Source of the DNA: Paenibacillus sp. SYP-B3998
Lineage (GTDB): Bacteria; Bacillota; Bacilli; Paenibacillales; NBRC-103111
Reading direction: 5' to 3'
NCBI RefSeq assembly: GCF_010820665.1
Contig: NZ_JAAIKC010000007.1
Coordinates: 124,001 to 188,000 of the forward strand
Length of the DNA stretch: 64,000 nt
The notes under the pieces were generated by a model, which saw nothing but the letters and a program-made list of their open reading frames with translations, was not told the DNA's origin and did no database searches. A program made the position numbers and the translations under genes. This document shows positions 52,730 through 60,870 of the stretch, piece by piece. Position 1 is the stretch's first letter; every line of letters starts with the position of its first letter.

Positions 52730-52966
52730 TTAAGTTCGTGTATCCACGCGTCGTCGTACCTTCGTATTCTCTTTCTGGTCGTGATCAATATCGGCTTCAT
52801 TCATCGAGAAGCCTTTCATTGCCCATGTCGTTCGGCCTAGAATCAAATCAGCAGGGAAATCATCGCCGCGCTTCAGTGTAACCTCGCGTCCCGCTTCGTT
52901 TGCATAGACGCCATCCGTTTCGACCGTGTCGCCGCTCATGGGATCCATCGTTTTATCTTCAGACAT
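52730..52966 (-). CDS. Small hydrophilic hypothetical protein (YjzC-like)
   Basis: A 78-residue protein: SGDTVETDGVYANEAGREVT is followed by LKRGDDFPADLILGRTTW and an acidic/basic tail. The pattern G-x-Y-x-(N)xxGxxVTLxxGxxFP recurs in small Bacillales proteins of unknown role. ATG 52966 is chosen as it follows AGGAGGAG by 7 bases; the frame opens 7 codons earlier. Confidence 0.7.
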   Translation of the reverse strand: MSEDKTMDPMSGDTVETDGVYANEAGREVTLKRGDDFPADLILGRTTWAMKGFSMNEADIDHDQKENTKVRRRVDTRT

Positions 52967-53111
52967 GCCGCACTCCTCCTTTCGCATAGCCTATCCATAC
53001 CTTCTCCAAGCTTGGGGGAAATTATGAGTTAGATCATGCAGAAAGAAGGAACGTTGCTGCTGTCGCCGTTCCTTTGTAGAACTAGCTTATTGCTCTCTAT
53101 CACTTATGGTT

Positions 53112-53813
53112 TTAAGAAGGCGAACCATTAAATTTATAACCTACACCTCTCACGGTAATGATATAACGAGGCTCGGCTGGGTTAGATTCAATTTTCTTGC
53201 GCAGATTGCTAATATGTACAATTAATGTGCGTGGATCGCCAATGCTATCCAAGCTCCACACCAGCTCAAATAAATGCTCGATTTTATAAACACGATTCGG
53301 CGTTTTGGCCATTAAAGATAAGAGGTCAAATTCTTTAGCTGAAAGAGAGATGGTTTTGCCGTTCACCGTCACAACATGACTGACCAAGTCGATTTCGAGG
53401 CCGGGGAATTTCACCAGCTGCGGATCGTCTTTGTGCTGCTCTCGAATAGAATTCCTGCGTAAATGAGCTTTTACGCGAGCCACGAGCTGACTAGGGCTAA
53501 AGGGCTTGGTCATGTAATCGTCGCCGCCCATGCTTAAGCCGAGAATGATATCAATATCCTCGCTCTTGCAGGAGATGAATAGAATGGGGGTATTGCTCGT
53601 TTTGCGCAGCTGTCTGCAAACTTCAATGCCGTCGAGTCCGGGCAGTAGGATATCTAGAATGATAAGATCGGGCTTATGTTCGCGCACGATGTCGAAGACA
53701 TCCTGCCCATTGTTGGCGCTAATGACTTCATAGCCTTCTCGTACGAGATATAACTGGATGATCTGGACAATTTCCGGTTCATCGTCCACGACTAAAATTT
53801 TTTCGCGTGACAT
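53112..53813 (-). CDS. OmpR-family response regulator
   Basis: A 233-residue regulator. Receiver with Asp54 (LIILDILLPGLDG) and Lys in MTKPFSPSQ. The C-terminal winged helix is ISLSAKEFDLLSLMAK ... VRGVGYKF. No histidine kinase gene lies on either side, so its kinase is encoded elsewhere. No clear operon partner. Confidence 0.92.
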   Translation of the reverse strand: MSREKILVVDDEPEIVQIIQLYLVREGYEVISANNGQDVFDIVREHKPDLIILDILLPGLDGIEVCRQLRKTSNTPILFISCKSEDIDIILGLSMGGDDYMTKPFSPSQLVARVKAHLRRNSIREQHKDDPQLVKFPGLEIDLVSHVVTVNGKTISLSAKEFDLLSLMAKTPNRVYKIEHLFELVWSLDSIGDPRTLIVHISNLRKKIESNPAEPRYIITVRGVGYKFNGSPS

Positions 53814-54227
53814 ATATGGAATCCTCCTCGGTTACGGAACGACTCTATTTTAAAAGTAAGCGATTCCCATTCCCAAATGTTTACTGCTATTATAGAACGT
53901 TTGTCCTACTAATTTCTATTCTTTTATTGTTAACCAGTCAAATGAGGAAATTGCTTGGTCTATATGCTGAAATTCCCCCGTTTCGTATAGGTATGATTTC
54001 CCCTCAATGCCTCTCTTTTGTAATAGGTACTTGTATCTGCTAGATGTACCCGAATAGCAGCGAATTGACGAATAGATAGTCACTCATGGACTAGAATTAA
54101 CCCAAAATTTAGGTAATCTTAATTTATTCTTTATGTTATCATGATGTGCTCCCATTGTCTCTATGAAGAAGTACAAAAAGGTAGGGATTATGAGGGGGAA
54201 AATCATTGATGATAGAATGAGTGATAT
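53814..54227. other. Intergenic region upstream of the GH18-SLH gene
   Basis: AT-rich, with many short frames and no ribosome-site-linked gene. It ends at a long inverted repeat (54228-54281). Confidence 0.35.
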
Positions 54228-54281
54228 GGGACACGGAAAACGCTGTTAGGGCTCTAGCTCTAACAGCGTTTTCTGTGTCCC
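54228..54281. repeat. 22-base-arm inverted repeat with 10-base loop
   Basis: GGGACACGGAAAACGCTGTT (continuing AG) pairs with 54260-54281; 21 of 22 positions are Watson-Crick and the last is a G-U pair in RNA. No U-tract follows on either strand, so a plain terminator is unlikely. It lies 85 bases ahead of the GH18-SLH gene. Confidence 0.75.
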
Positions 54282-54365
54282 AATATTTACTCGTAGCGTA
54301 AAGGGGGTCAATCCTGCAAGATAGGGGAAGGGCGCCTCGACATACAATAAGGGAGCTAAACGAAT

Positions 54366-56000
54366 ATGTACATACGAAGGAAACTAGGTAAATTAGCAGT
54401 AATGGTTTCGATAACAGCTGTGCTTTCACTTCTGACGAATCAAGTTCAAGAGGTCCAAGTTCATGCTGCTTCAGCCCAAGGCAAGTTTAATATGGCCTAC
54501 TTGTACTTTGGAAGTCCGAATTCCTACACCGCTCAAGTGCAGAAGAGCGGCCAAACACTTGATGTTGTATCACCCAGTTATTTTGAGTTGGATGCGGAGG
54601 GGAATTTACAAATATCTAATACGATACAGGCTACCTTCATTGATGAGATGCATAGGAATGGGAAGAAAGTTGTTCCGTTCCTTAGCAATAACTTTGACGA
54701 AGGAATTGGGGAGAAAGGCATTGATAACCGAGAAATTCTCGTTAATCAAATCGTGGATGCTATACAAGCTAATCAGCTAGATGGCATCAACATGGATATT
54801 GAAAATATGGACGCAACTTATAGGGATAAATATACAGATTTAATCAAAAGGCTTCGGGACAAGCTGCCAAGCACGATGGAAGTATCTGTAGCCGTAGCGG
54901 CGAATCCGACGGGTGCAGCGAAGAGCTGGATTGCTGCTTATGATTATAAAGCGTTAGCTGCAGTCAGCGACTATTTGATGCTGATGGCTTATGATGAAAG
55001 CTATCCGGGTGATCCTACTGCGGGACCTGTGGCTAGCTTACCCTTTGTTGAGAAATCCATTCAATATGCGCTAACGCAAGTATCGTCGAATAAGATAGTG
55101 CTTGGAATTCCGTTCTATGGTCGTTATTGGAACCAAGATCCAGCCTCCAACGGAGCAGGCTTGTCCAACCAGATGGTGAACAAGCTGATCCAAACCTATC
55201 AGGGAACGACTCGTTATGATGCTCAAAGTCAATCGCCGGTTGCTACGTTTACGATAAACCCAACAGATAAAGAAACATCTATTAATGGTAAAAAACTAGC
55301 TGAAGGTAGGTACACGGTCTGGTACGAAAATGAGCAGTCCCTAAAGGAGAAACTCAAATTAGTTAGTAAATATGATCTCAAGGGAACAGGAAGCTGGAGC
55401 CTTAATCAAGAGACGGCGGATGTGTGGGATTACTATCGTCTTTGGTCCGATGGTTTTTACTTCGCTGATATGCAGAAGCATTGGGCGCAGGGCGATGTGC
55501 TCGCTGCGGCGAACCTTGGTTGGATGCTAGGCACCGCTTCCAATCAGTTCTCGCCAGACGCGGCGCTCACTCGAGCAGAAGCTGCGACGATAATGGTTCG
55601 CGCGCTAGGTTTGTCCAGCACGGTCTCGGCCATGACTGCCGACGGCTATGCAGACGTGCCTGCCAGCCATTGGGCGTGGCAGGATATTATGCTAGCGAAG
55701 CAAAACGGGCTGATCCAAGGGATCAGCGATAGTCGCTTCGCGCCGGATCAAATCATGACGCGTGAGCAGATGGCTGCGCTGCTTGCCCGCGTACTGCAAG
55801 TATCCGCGCAGCCTGGTAAGATGGCTGCGCAGTTCTCCGACGTGCCGGCTGGAAGCTGGTCGGCGGAGGCCATTGCTGCGATGAGCAGTGGTGGCCTCGT
55901 CGACGGCTATGCCGACGGCACGTTCCGCCCGCGGGCTTCTGTGACGCGCGCAGAGATGGCCGCGCTGCTCAGCCGCGCACAGCCGCTGCTCACAAAGTGA
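54366..56000 (+). CDS. GH18 glycoside hydrolase with three SLH domains
   Basis: A 544-residue surface enzyme. Signal peptide about 1-36. GH18 domain about 38-360 with catalytic Glu in DGINMDIENM, plus LMAYDES and GIPFYGRYW, a chitinase/N-acetylglucosaminidase fold close to YaaH. Three SLH domains follow: FADMQKHWAQGDVLAA, YADVPASHWAWQDIMLAK and FSDVPAGSWSAEAIAAM, each with a DG(T)F or SRF-type segment. It probably trims peptidoglycan or chitin while bound to the wall. The SLH part is much GC-richer than the catalytic part. SD GGGAGC. Confidence 0.9.
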   Translation: MYIRRKLGKLAVMVSITAVLSLLTNQVQEVQVHAASAQGKFNMAYLYFGSPNSYTAQVQKSGQTLDVVSPSYFELDAEGNLQISNTIQATFIDEMHRNGKKVVPFLSNNFDEGIGEKGIDNREILVNQIVDAIQANQLDGINMDIENMDATYRDKYTDLIKRLRDKLPSTMEVSVAVAANPTGAAKSWIAAYDYKALAAVSDYLMLMAYDESYPGDPTAGPVASLPFVEKSIQYALTQVSSNKIVLGIPFYGRYWNQDPASNGAGLSNQMVNKLIQTYQGTTRYDAQSQSPVATFTINPTDKETSINGKKLAEGRYTVWYENEQSLKEKLKLVSKYDLKGTGSWSLNQETADVWDYYRLWSDGFYFADMQKHWAQGDVLAAANLGWMLGTASNQFSPDAALTRAEAATIMVRALGLSSTVSAMTADGYADVPASHWAWQDIMLAKQNGLIQGISDSRFAPDQIMTREQMAALLARVLQVSAQPGKMAAQFSDVPAGSWSAEAIAAMSSGGLVDGYADGTFRPRASVTRAEMAALLSRAQPLLTK

Positions 56001-56139
56001 GGCGGGATTCGCGTTGCAAGCCATGTACGATGTGCTGAGATGCAGGCATTTGAATGTGCGTCAACTATTTGTTTGTTCCGTTTGATCCCGATCTCATAGT
56101 TATTGATTAAGTGGTTCTCAACGTTTTGGAAATTCTAGG

Positions 56140-56185
56140 AAAAAGCCTGCAAACCCATCATAGCATGGGGATGCAGGCTTTTTTT
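56140..56185. terminator. Bidirectional terminator
   Basis: AAAAAGCCTGCA pairs with TGCAGGCTTTTT, with an inner CCCAT/ATGGG stem, between the GH18-SLH gene and gerPE. Confidence 0.9.
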
Positions 56186-56209
56186 GAACGAGATTGTTAT
56201 GACGGATTA

Positions 56210-56701
56210 TTAATTAATCGACGTCGAGCTTCGCGTGTGGGGAGGTCGTGGAGGCGGCTTGAGCATGTCTACGAAATCTCCAATACCGATTTCTTGGCCT
56301 TTCTTAACGAATGTCGTTTGTTCTTGAGGTCCTGGCTTTGGTGAGACAAACTGTCTGAAATCTTTGATTCTTGTCTCAGAGCGAGTGTTGCAATTGCTGC
56401 CGATTTGAATCAGAGATGATGAGGCTACACCGAGAATTCGGATGCCTCCAACACGTATGAACGAGCCCCAGTTATCCACAGACATTGCGACTGGCTCAGG
56501 AGGCTGTGGGATTGGGAAAGGTCTAATATAGAACGGATATTCATCGAAATTGCCTTCATTATCATAATATAGGGGAACTTCCCGCTGTACGGCAAACGCT
56601 CTGGATTGAAGCGTTGTCGACACATGATCTCCAATATGGAGGGTACTGCTGGAACCTACGTCATTTACATAAACCGTGCTAACGATCGATAATCGCGCCA
56701 T
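56210..56701 (-). CDS. gerPE: Spore germination protein GerPE
   Basis: A 163-residue protein. STVYVNDVGSSSTLHIGD and AFAVQREVPLYYDNEG match GerPE, with GVASSSLIQIGS in the C-terminal half. The C-terminal tail after about residue 125 is Pro/Lys-rich and longer than usual. GerP proteins let germinants pass through the spore coat. It is the last gene of the cluster and 4 bases after gerPD. Confidence 0.92.
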   Translation of the reverse strand: MARLSIVSTVYVNDVGSSSTLHIGDHVSTTLQSRAFAVQREVPLYYDNEGNFDEYPFYIRPFPIPQPPEPVAMSVDNWGSFIRVGGIRILGVASSSLIQIGSNCNTRSETRIKDFRQFVSPKPGPQEQTTFVKKGQEIGIGDFVDMLKPPPRPPHTRSSTSIN

Positions 56702-56705
56702 AACG

Positions 56706-56888
56706 TCATTTCTCCGCTGGCAGGGGAATGAAAGGGGAGATGATAACGGATTCTGGCGGTGTATCGAACATGGAAGATAAGGAAATGGTTTCGGTATCCC
56801 CTATAAGCAATACCGAAGAACTTGCTACCCCGATGATACGCACGTCCCCAACGAAAAGCTGTTTGTTTACAACGCAAAAGTTCATCAT
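56706..56888 (-). CDS. gerPD: Spore germination protein GerPD
   Basis: A 60-residue protein with VNKQLFVGDVRIIGVASSSV then LLIGD and FDTPPES, the GerPD signature. Its ATG overlaps the stop of gerPC (ATGA), so translation is coupled; a second ATG follows at once. Confidence 0.93.
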   Translation of the reverse strand: MMNFCVVNKQLFVGDVRIIGVASSSVLLIGDTETISLSSMFDTPPESVIISPFIPLPAEK

Positions 56889-57565
56889 TGTGATCCCTCA
56901 TTTCTAGGCAGACTGGATATGTATGTCTCTAAAGCACTTAAGATATCTTGCTTGGTCTTTTCCATAATGCCTGTGGTTATGGCTTCCATAGGCTCCTTGA
57001 AGCCGACACTGCGGTATTGATTCACATAATGCCCAATGCGAGTATCTAGCTGCTTACGAATGTCCTCCAAAATGAGTTCCTTATAATCATCATCCAGAGG
57101 GTACTGATATTTGAGCTCCAGGTTCTTTATATCGGCCTGTACGTCCTGCTGAAGATACTGTTGGATGCGGCTGGATACTTGTTGTTGGACCCCAAGGTCC
57201 GGAGATGTTCCAATTGTTGAAGCAGCAGGATTGCCGCCTTCAGGCACAGCGCCGCTTTGCCCCTCTTTGCCGACGGAAACACCGTTGACGGTAAAATCTT
57301 CGATACTATCTAACGAACTGGGGCTAATTCCGATCGTTAGCGTGCCGTCCAGCTTCTCGACTTTGAGCTGGTCGAAATTGTATTCAATTTTATCAATGTG
57401 AATACGTTTCTGATCTTTCTGGGCATTCAGATCCCCTTGGAGTTTGGCGACGGATTGCTCCAGTGTGGCGACAGTCTGCTCCAATTTGTCGATACGCTGT
57501 TTTTGCACTTCTATATAGGTGCAGAGCTGCTGCGTCCATTGTTGCCAGGAGATGGGGTTGTGCAT
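56885..57565 (-). CDS. gerPC: Spore germination protein GerPC
   Basis: A 226-residue protein. An N-terminal coiled coil (about 20-60) leads into RIHIDKIEYNFDQLKVEKLD, the GerPC core, then a helical C-terminus. ATG 57565 is used (MHNPISWQQW); GAGG lies about 11 bases upstream; an in-frame GTG is 4 codons earlier. Longest member of the cluster. Confidence 0.93.
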   Translation of the reverse strand: MHNPISWQQWTQQLCTYIEVQKQRIDKLEQTVATLEQSVAKLQGDLNAQKDQKRIHIDKIEYNFDQLKVEKLDGTLTIGISPSSLDSIEDFTVNGVSVGKEGQSGAVPEGGNPAASTIGTSPDLGVQQQVSSRIQQYLQQDVQADIKNLELKYQYPLDDDYKELILEDIRKQLDTRIGHYVNQYRSVGFKEPMEAITTGIMEKTKQDILSALETYISSLPRNEGSQ

Positions 57566-57624
57566 CTTGGAAAGCACCTCGTTTCACTAGCCCGTGCTAG
57601 GGTTGTAGCTCTATTCTCTGTGAA

Positions 57625-57834
57625 TCAGGTTGGGGGTGGCAGGGGGACGAGCGAGACCGGATTAGTGGCGCTGGTCCCGAGCTGGGGTGCAGATTCAACG
57701 AATCCGCCTGTATTATATAGATTAGACAAAGAGCGGATGGAGCCTGCGCTTCCAATTTGCAGAACCGAGGAATTAGCGACAGAGTCCACCTTCAAATGTT
57801 GGATCATAATAGTCTGATGGATGGTCCAGTTCAT
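57625..57834 (-). CDS. gerPB: Spore germination protein GerPB
   Basis: A 69-residue protein: NWTIHQTIMIQHLKVDSVAN then SSVLQIGSAGSIRSLSNLYN is diagnostic of GerPB, with a Pro-rich end. Second gene of the cluster. Confidence 0.95.
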   Translation of the reverse strand: MNWTIHQTIMIQHLKVDSVANSSVLQIGSAGSIRSLSNLYNTGGFVESAPQLGTSATNPVSLVPLPPPT

Positions 57835-57880
57835 CTAAGAGGATCACCTCATTCGTATTGAATTTGTTGAGGCAATCCTC

Positions 57881-58105
57881 CTAGATGATCACCCCGCTGG
57901 CGTTGTTTTCGATCAGATCGGAATCGTTCGTTACGGTTGTGCTGTAAGCATTATAAATTCGCGGAAAGTCCCCGGTGTTGAACGAGCCCGCCCCTGCGAA
58001 TGTTTTGGACGAACTGGTAGGGGATATAATGAGGCAATCGCCGAATTGGACAACAGAGCTCGGACCCACGCTGATAATTTTGACATTTCCTACGATTGAA
58101 GGCAT
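57881..58105 (-). CDS. gerPA: Spore germination protein GerPA/GerPF family, first in cluster
   Basis: A 74-residue protein: MPSIVGNVKIISVGPSSVVQ, then FGDCLIISPTSSSKTFAGAG and SFNTGDF. GerPA and GerPF are paralogues; being first and ending NDSDLIENN it is called GerPA. No second family member is found at the 3' end, so gerPF is absent from this cluster. SD AAGGGAGA. A sigma-K-like promoter lies 35 bases upstream. Confidence 0.9.
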   Translation of the reverse strand: MPSIVGNVKIISVGPSSVVQFGDCLIISPTSSSKTFAGAGSFNTGDFPRIYNAYSTTVTNDSDLIENNASGVII

Positions 58106-58139
58106 AGTCGGTCTCCCTTGCTCAGGCTTCTCACTTCTT

Positions 58140-58167
58140 TAGTATATGAGGGTATCCACCTAGGGGT
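58140..58167 (-). promoter_or_regulatory. Sigma-K-like promoter of the gerP operon
   Basis: CATATACTA (58140-58148) fits the sigma-K -10 CATA-N3-TA. The AC of GCAC at 58166-58167 lies 17 bases upstream as the -35. gerP in B. subtilis is known to be sigma-K dependent. Confidence 0.65.
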
Positions 58168-58240
58168 GCGCCGTATTTCAGGCGATTGTCACGATCTAGA
58201 CGCATGCACATATACTGGTATGGAAAATGAGGTGATGAGG

Positions 58241-58699
58241 TTGAGCGGGCTTAATCGGCACCCCTGGCTAAAGTGGGAGCAAATTGAGAAGTTTCTGGGG
58301 CAAAAGCTGCCTTTCGGTGAAAAAGGGCAGACCTTTCTAGATAATATGACGTGGGTTGAAGGATATGTACAGGACATGCTGAAAAAAGCGATGCCTGGCA
58401 TGGATGCGAGCATTTCGTCTCCTGGTGGAATCTCATCGGAGATCTTTGAGACACATGAACATGTCATTATTAAAGTAAAGCTGAGTAAGGAAGAAGATCC
58501 TAAAGCGATCCAAGTTTTTGTGAAATCTAATCAAATCAAACTGCTAGGCTTTATTAACGGCAAGAACCGAATCATCAAGCTGCCATCCCTTGTGCTGCCT
58601 AAAACGGTCCGAGTGCGCTATAAGCAGCCCACCTTGGAGATTAAAGCGCGTAAGCGCGGATTAAAGGAAAACTACCAGGAAGCATTTATCCGTTTCTAG
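58241..58699 (+). CDS. HSP20-like spore protein, GerT-like
   Basis: A 152-residue protein. The C-terminal 95 residues have the alpha-crystallin beta-sandwich pattern (EIFETHEHVIIKVKLSKEED ... IKLPSLVLPKTVRVRYKQPTLEIK). The N-terminal half is helical (TFLDNMTWVEGYVQDMLKKA). This shape matches the spore-coat protein GerT of B. subtilis better than true small heat-shock proteins, and the gene is divergent from gerP. TTG 58241 follows GAGGTGATGAGG; ATG 58220 is an alternative. Confidence 0.7.
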   Translation: MSGLNRHPWLKWEQIEKFLGQKLPFGEKGQTFLDNMTWVEGYVQDMLKKAMPGMDASISSPGGISSEIFETHEHVIIKVKLSKEEDPKAIQVFVKSNQIKLLGFINGKNRIIKLPSLVLPKTVRVRYKQPTLEIKARKRGLKENYQEAFIRF

Positions 58700-58708
58700 G
58701 GGACGCAG

Positions 58709-58742
58709 AACACCCCTCAGGACATGAGTCCTGAGGGGTGTT
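58709..58742. terminator. Perfect 15-base hairpin between convergent genes
   Basis: AACACCCCTCAGGAC pairs with GTCCTGAGGGGTGTT around ATGA. The T-tract is short (TTTG), but the stem is very stable and symmetric. Confidence 0.75.
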
Positions 58743-58761
58743 TGCAATTAAACGAAGGGAA

Positions 58762-59265
58762 TTATAGAACGCGACGAGCTGTCATATAGCGGGATGACCA
58801 GCTTCCGCTGTTAATGTTCGTAATACGGACTCCGCCAGCTCCGTATGTGTTGATCATGTTACCGTTCCCTATATAAATGCCTACATGGTGAACGATACCA
58901 GGTTTTCCAGGAATAGAGAAGAAAACAAGATCGCCCGCACGAAGGCTGCTTCTGGATACATAGCTTCCGACATGCGACTGCTGTTGCGAGGTCCGCGGTA
59001 GTCTGACGCCAATCTTTTTGAACACGTACTGTGTGAAAGAGGAGCAGTCAAACGTTCGCGTTTGCCCAGCTTGTGCACCAAATTGATACGGTCTGCCTAA
59101 ATACTGCTTACCAATGGAAATTGCTTGATTTGCGCGTGAAGTTGCGGATGTGGCAACTGCGGCTTCGGCTGCGTGAGGGGCGCTAATTACCCCAGCAGAT
59201 AGTCCTATTGAGAGAGTCAAGGCTGTTATGACTAGTTTTTTGTACCATTTCTTTTGGTTCTTCAT
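58762..59265 (-). CDS. Secreted NlpC/P60 peptidoglycan endopeptidase
   Basis: A 167-residue protein. Signal peptide to about residue 36 (APHAAEA). The NlpC/P60 domain has catalytic Cys in FDCSSFTQYVF and His in HHVGIYIGNG; the third polar residue position reads MINTYG, with Asn in place of the frequent His. It cuts D-Glu-diaminopimelate bonds in peptidoglycan. ATG 59265 is preferred to 59268 by spacing from AGGAGG. A 53-base hairpin lies just before the ribosome site. Confidence 0.9.
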   Translation of the reverse strand: MKNQKKWYKKLVITALTLSIGLSAGVISAPHAAEAAVATSATSRANQAISIGKQYLGRPYQFGAQAGQTRTFDCSSFTQYVFKKIGVRLPRTSQQQSHVGSYVSRSSLRAGDLVFFSIPGKPGIVHHVGIYIGNGNMINTYGAGGVRITNINSGSWSSRYMTARRVL

Positions 59266-59280
59266 CATGTCCTCCTAATT

Positions 59281-59333
59281 GTTTTCGTAAGAAATCCTAC
59301 GGTGCAAGCCGATGTGAAGATTCTTACGAAAAC
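59281..59333 (-). promoter_or_regulatory. Long hairpin in the leader of the NlpC/P60 gene
   Basis: GTTTTCGTAAGAA pairs perfectly with TTCTTACGAAAAC, with an inner CGG/CCG stem. It ends a few bases before the SD AGGAGG (59271-59276). No U-tract. It is not the c-di-AMP riboswitch consensus that often precedes such genes. Confidence 0.6.
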
Positions 59334-59505
59334 TAGTTGTTTTATAAGACTTGCTATCTGGCTTTGTTATGGTGATCGCTTCACCTAAGCCCAAGTATAG
59401 CAGATGAAAACCCCCCTATTATTTACCTTGAAAGCCTGTACAACGTGCTATCAGAGGTATTTGAACGTTTTCTGAGAGAACGGCGAGAATGCGCTGAAAA
59501 TATTT

Positions 59506-60870
59506 TTATTGACACGTTTTGGGCAGTGTGACAACTGCTTTGGTCCCTTCTCCCAAGCTGCTTTGCAGGGTGATAGTGCCCTTCTGCTTCATGACGATAT
59601 TGTGCGCAATGGCAAGCCCAAGCCCTGCGCCACCAAGCTTTCGGTTCCTTGCTTTGTCCGCCCGATAGAAGCGGTCGAAGAGGTGAGGGAGGTCTTTTTC
59701 CGCAATTCCAATCCCGTGGTCTACAACTGTTAGTCTCACTTGATTGGCCTCATCATTAACTTGAATAGTTACATCTTGCTTGCTGTATTTCAGGGCATTA
59801 TCCACAAGAATGATCAGCAATTGTTTGAGTTTGTTTGGATTGCCCGTCATATGGAGTTCCTTGAGTTCAGGCGGTGTATGCACTTCAATGTGCCTTCCCG
59901 ATGTTAGACGAAGCGAGGATGCGGTTTTTTGAATGAAAGGAAGCAGGTCAAAGGATACGCTTTGTTCACATTCTTCCCGCACGGCATGGGTGAGTGATAG
60001 TAGGTTTTGGGTAAGCAGCTTTAGCTGAGCGGATTCAGACTGAATTGCCTCCAGGGCTTCTTCTCGGAGCGCTGCATCGCTAAAAGCCCAACGTCGAAGT
60101 AAGCTGGCGTAACTTTCGATTATGGTGAGTGGGGTTCGGAGTTCATGTGAAGCATCGGCAAGGAACTGCTCCTGCTTCATGAATGTCTCCTCAAGCCGAT
60201 CAATCATGCGGTTAAATGTATCCCCCAACATAAATAATTCGTCCTGCGTTTTCGTCTTTGACATGGAGATACGGCGAAATGAACCGCTTTTTTCAATATT
60301 TTGCATCGTACTTATAAGTTGATGGAGCGGGTGAAAGATCACATTGGTATACAGATAGCCCCCTGTGACAGCTAGAATCAGCGCGCCTGCTGAGGTTAAG
60401 GATAAAATTGAAATAAGAATGTTGGCGTGCTCTCCCAGTTTTCTCAGGCTTCGGCCGATCTCTAACACCGCGACCTGATGCCCTTGCTGGAATACCGGTA
60501 CCTTTACAAAGATAAAGATACCGTCGCGAGCGGTTTCTGTTGTAATCGTTTCTTTATTTACATAAGACGGGCGATAGCGGAGCAGGTTCTCGTCCGAGTA
60601 GATTTGATAAAGCACTTTGGTATCGGGAGTAATATAGCGCAGCATCTCTTGGGGAATGAGAAACTCGTCCATTTGATTATTATTATTCCAATATTCGGGA
60701 TGATTCGGCAAATCTTTTTGCAAAAGCGTGTGCGCTTTTTCCTTTAGAAGTTCAATTTCGCCGTTCGTCGTAACACGAATGAACATGTAGTATACGAAGG
60801 TAAAGCTGAAAAAAAGAATGAGCATAAGCCCCGCTGTTACCCAAAGTGTAATTTTCAATCTAAGGCTCAT
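59506..60870 (-). CDS. Membrane sensor histidine kinase
   Basis: A 454-residue kinase. Two membrane helices (about 8-30 and 152-172) enclose an extracellular sensor of about 120 residues; HAMP about 175-228; HisKA with His in FLADASHELRTPLT; HATPase with VDNALKYS, DHGIGI and GGAGLGLAI. Its start overlaps the response regulator gene by 4 bases (ATGA). The signal is unknown. Confidence 0.95.
   Translation of the reverse strand: MSLRLKITLWVTAGLMLILFFSFTFVYYMFIRVTTNGEIELLKEKAHTLLQKDLPNHPEYWNNNNQMDEFLIPQEMLRYITPDTKVLYQIYSDENLLRYRPSYVNKETITTETARDGIFIFVKVPVFQQGHQVAVLEIGRSLRKLGEHANILISILSLTSAGALILAVTGGYLYTNVIFHPLHQLISTMQNIEKSGSFRRISMSKTKTQDELFMLGDTFNRMIDRLEETFMKQEQFLADASHELRTPLTIIESYASLLRRWAFSDAALREEALEAIQSESAQLKLLTQNLLSLTHAVREECEQSVSFDLLPFIQKTASSLRLTSGRHIEVHTPPELKELHMTGNPNKLKQLLIILVDNALKYSKQDVTIQVNDEANQVRLTVVDHGIGIAEKDLPHLFDRFYRADKARNRKLGGAGLGLAIAHNIVMKQKGTITLQSSLGEGTKAVVTLPKTCQ

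Noticed and set aside
59266..59505. c-di-AMP (ydaO) riboswitch before the NlpC/P60 gene
   Set aside because: I looked for the conserved core of this class on the minus strand and did not find it; only a strong hairpin is present.
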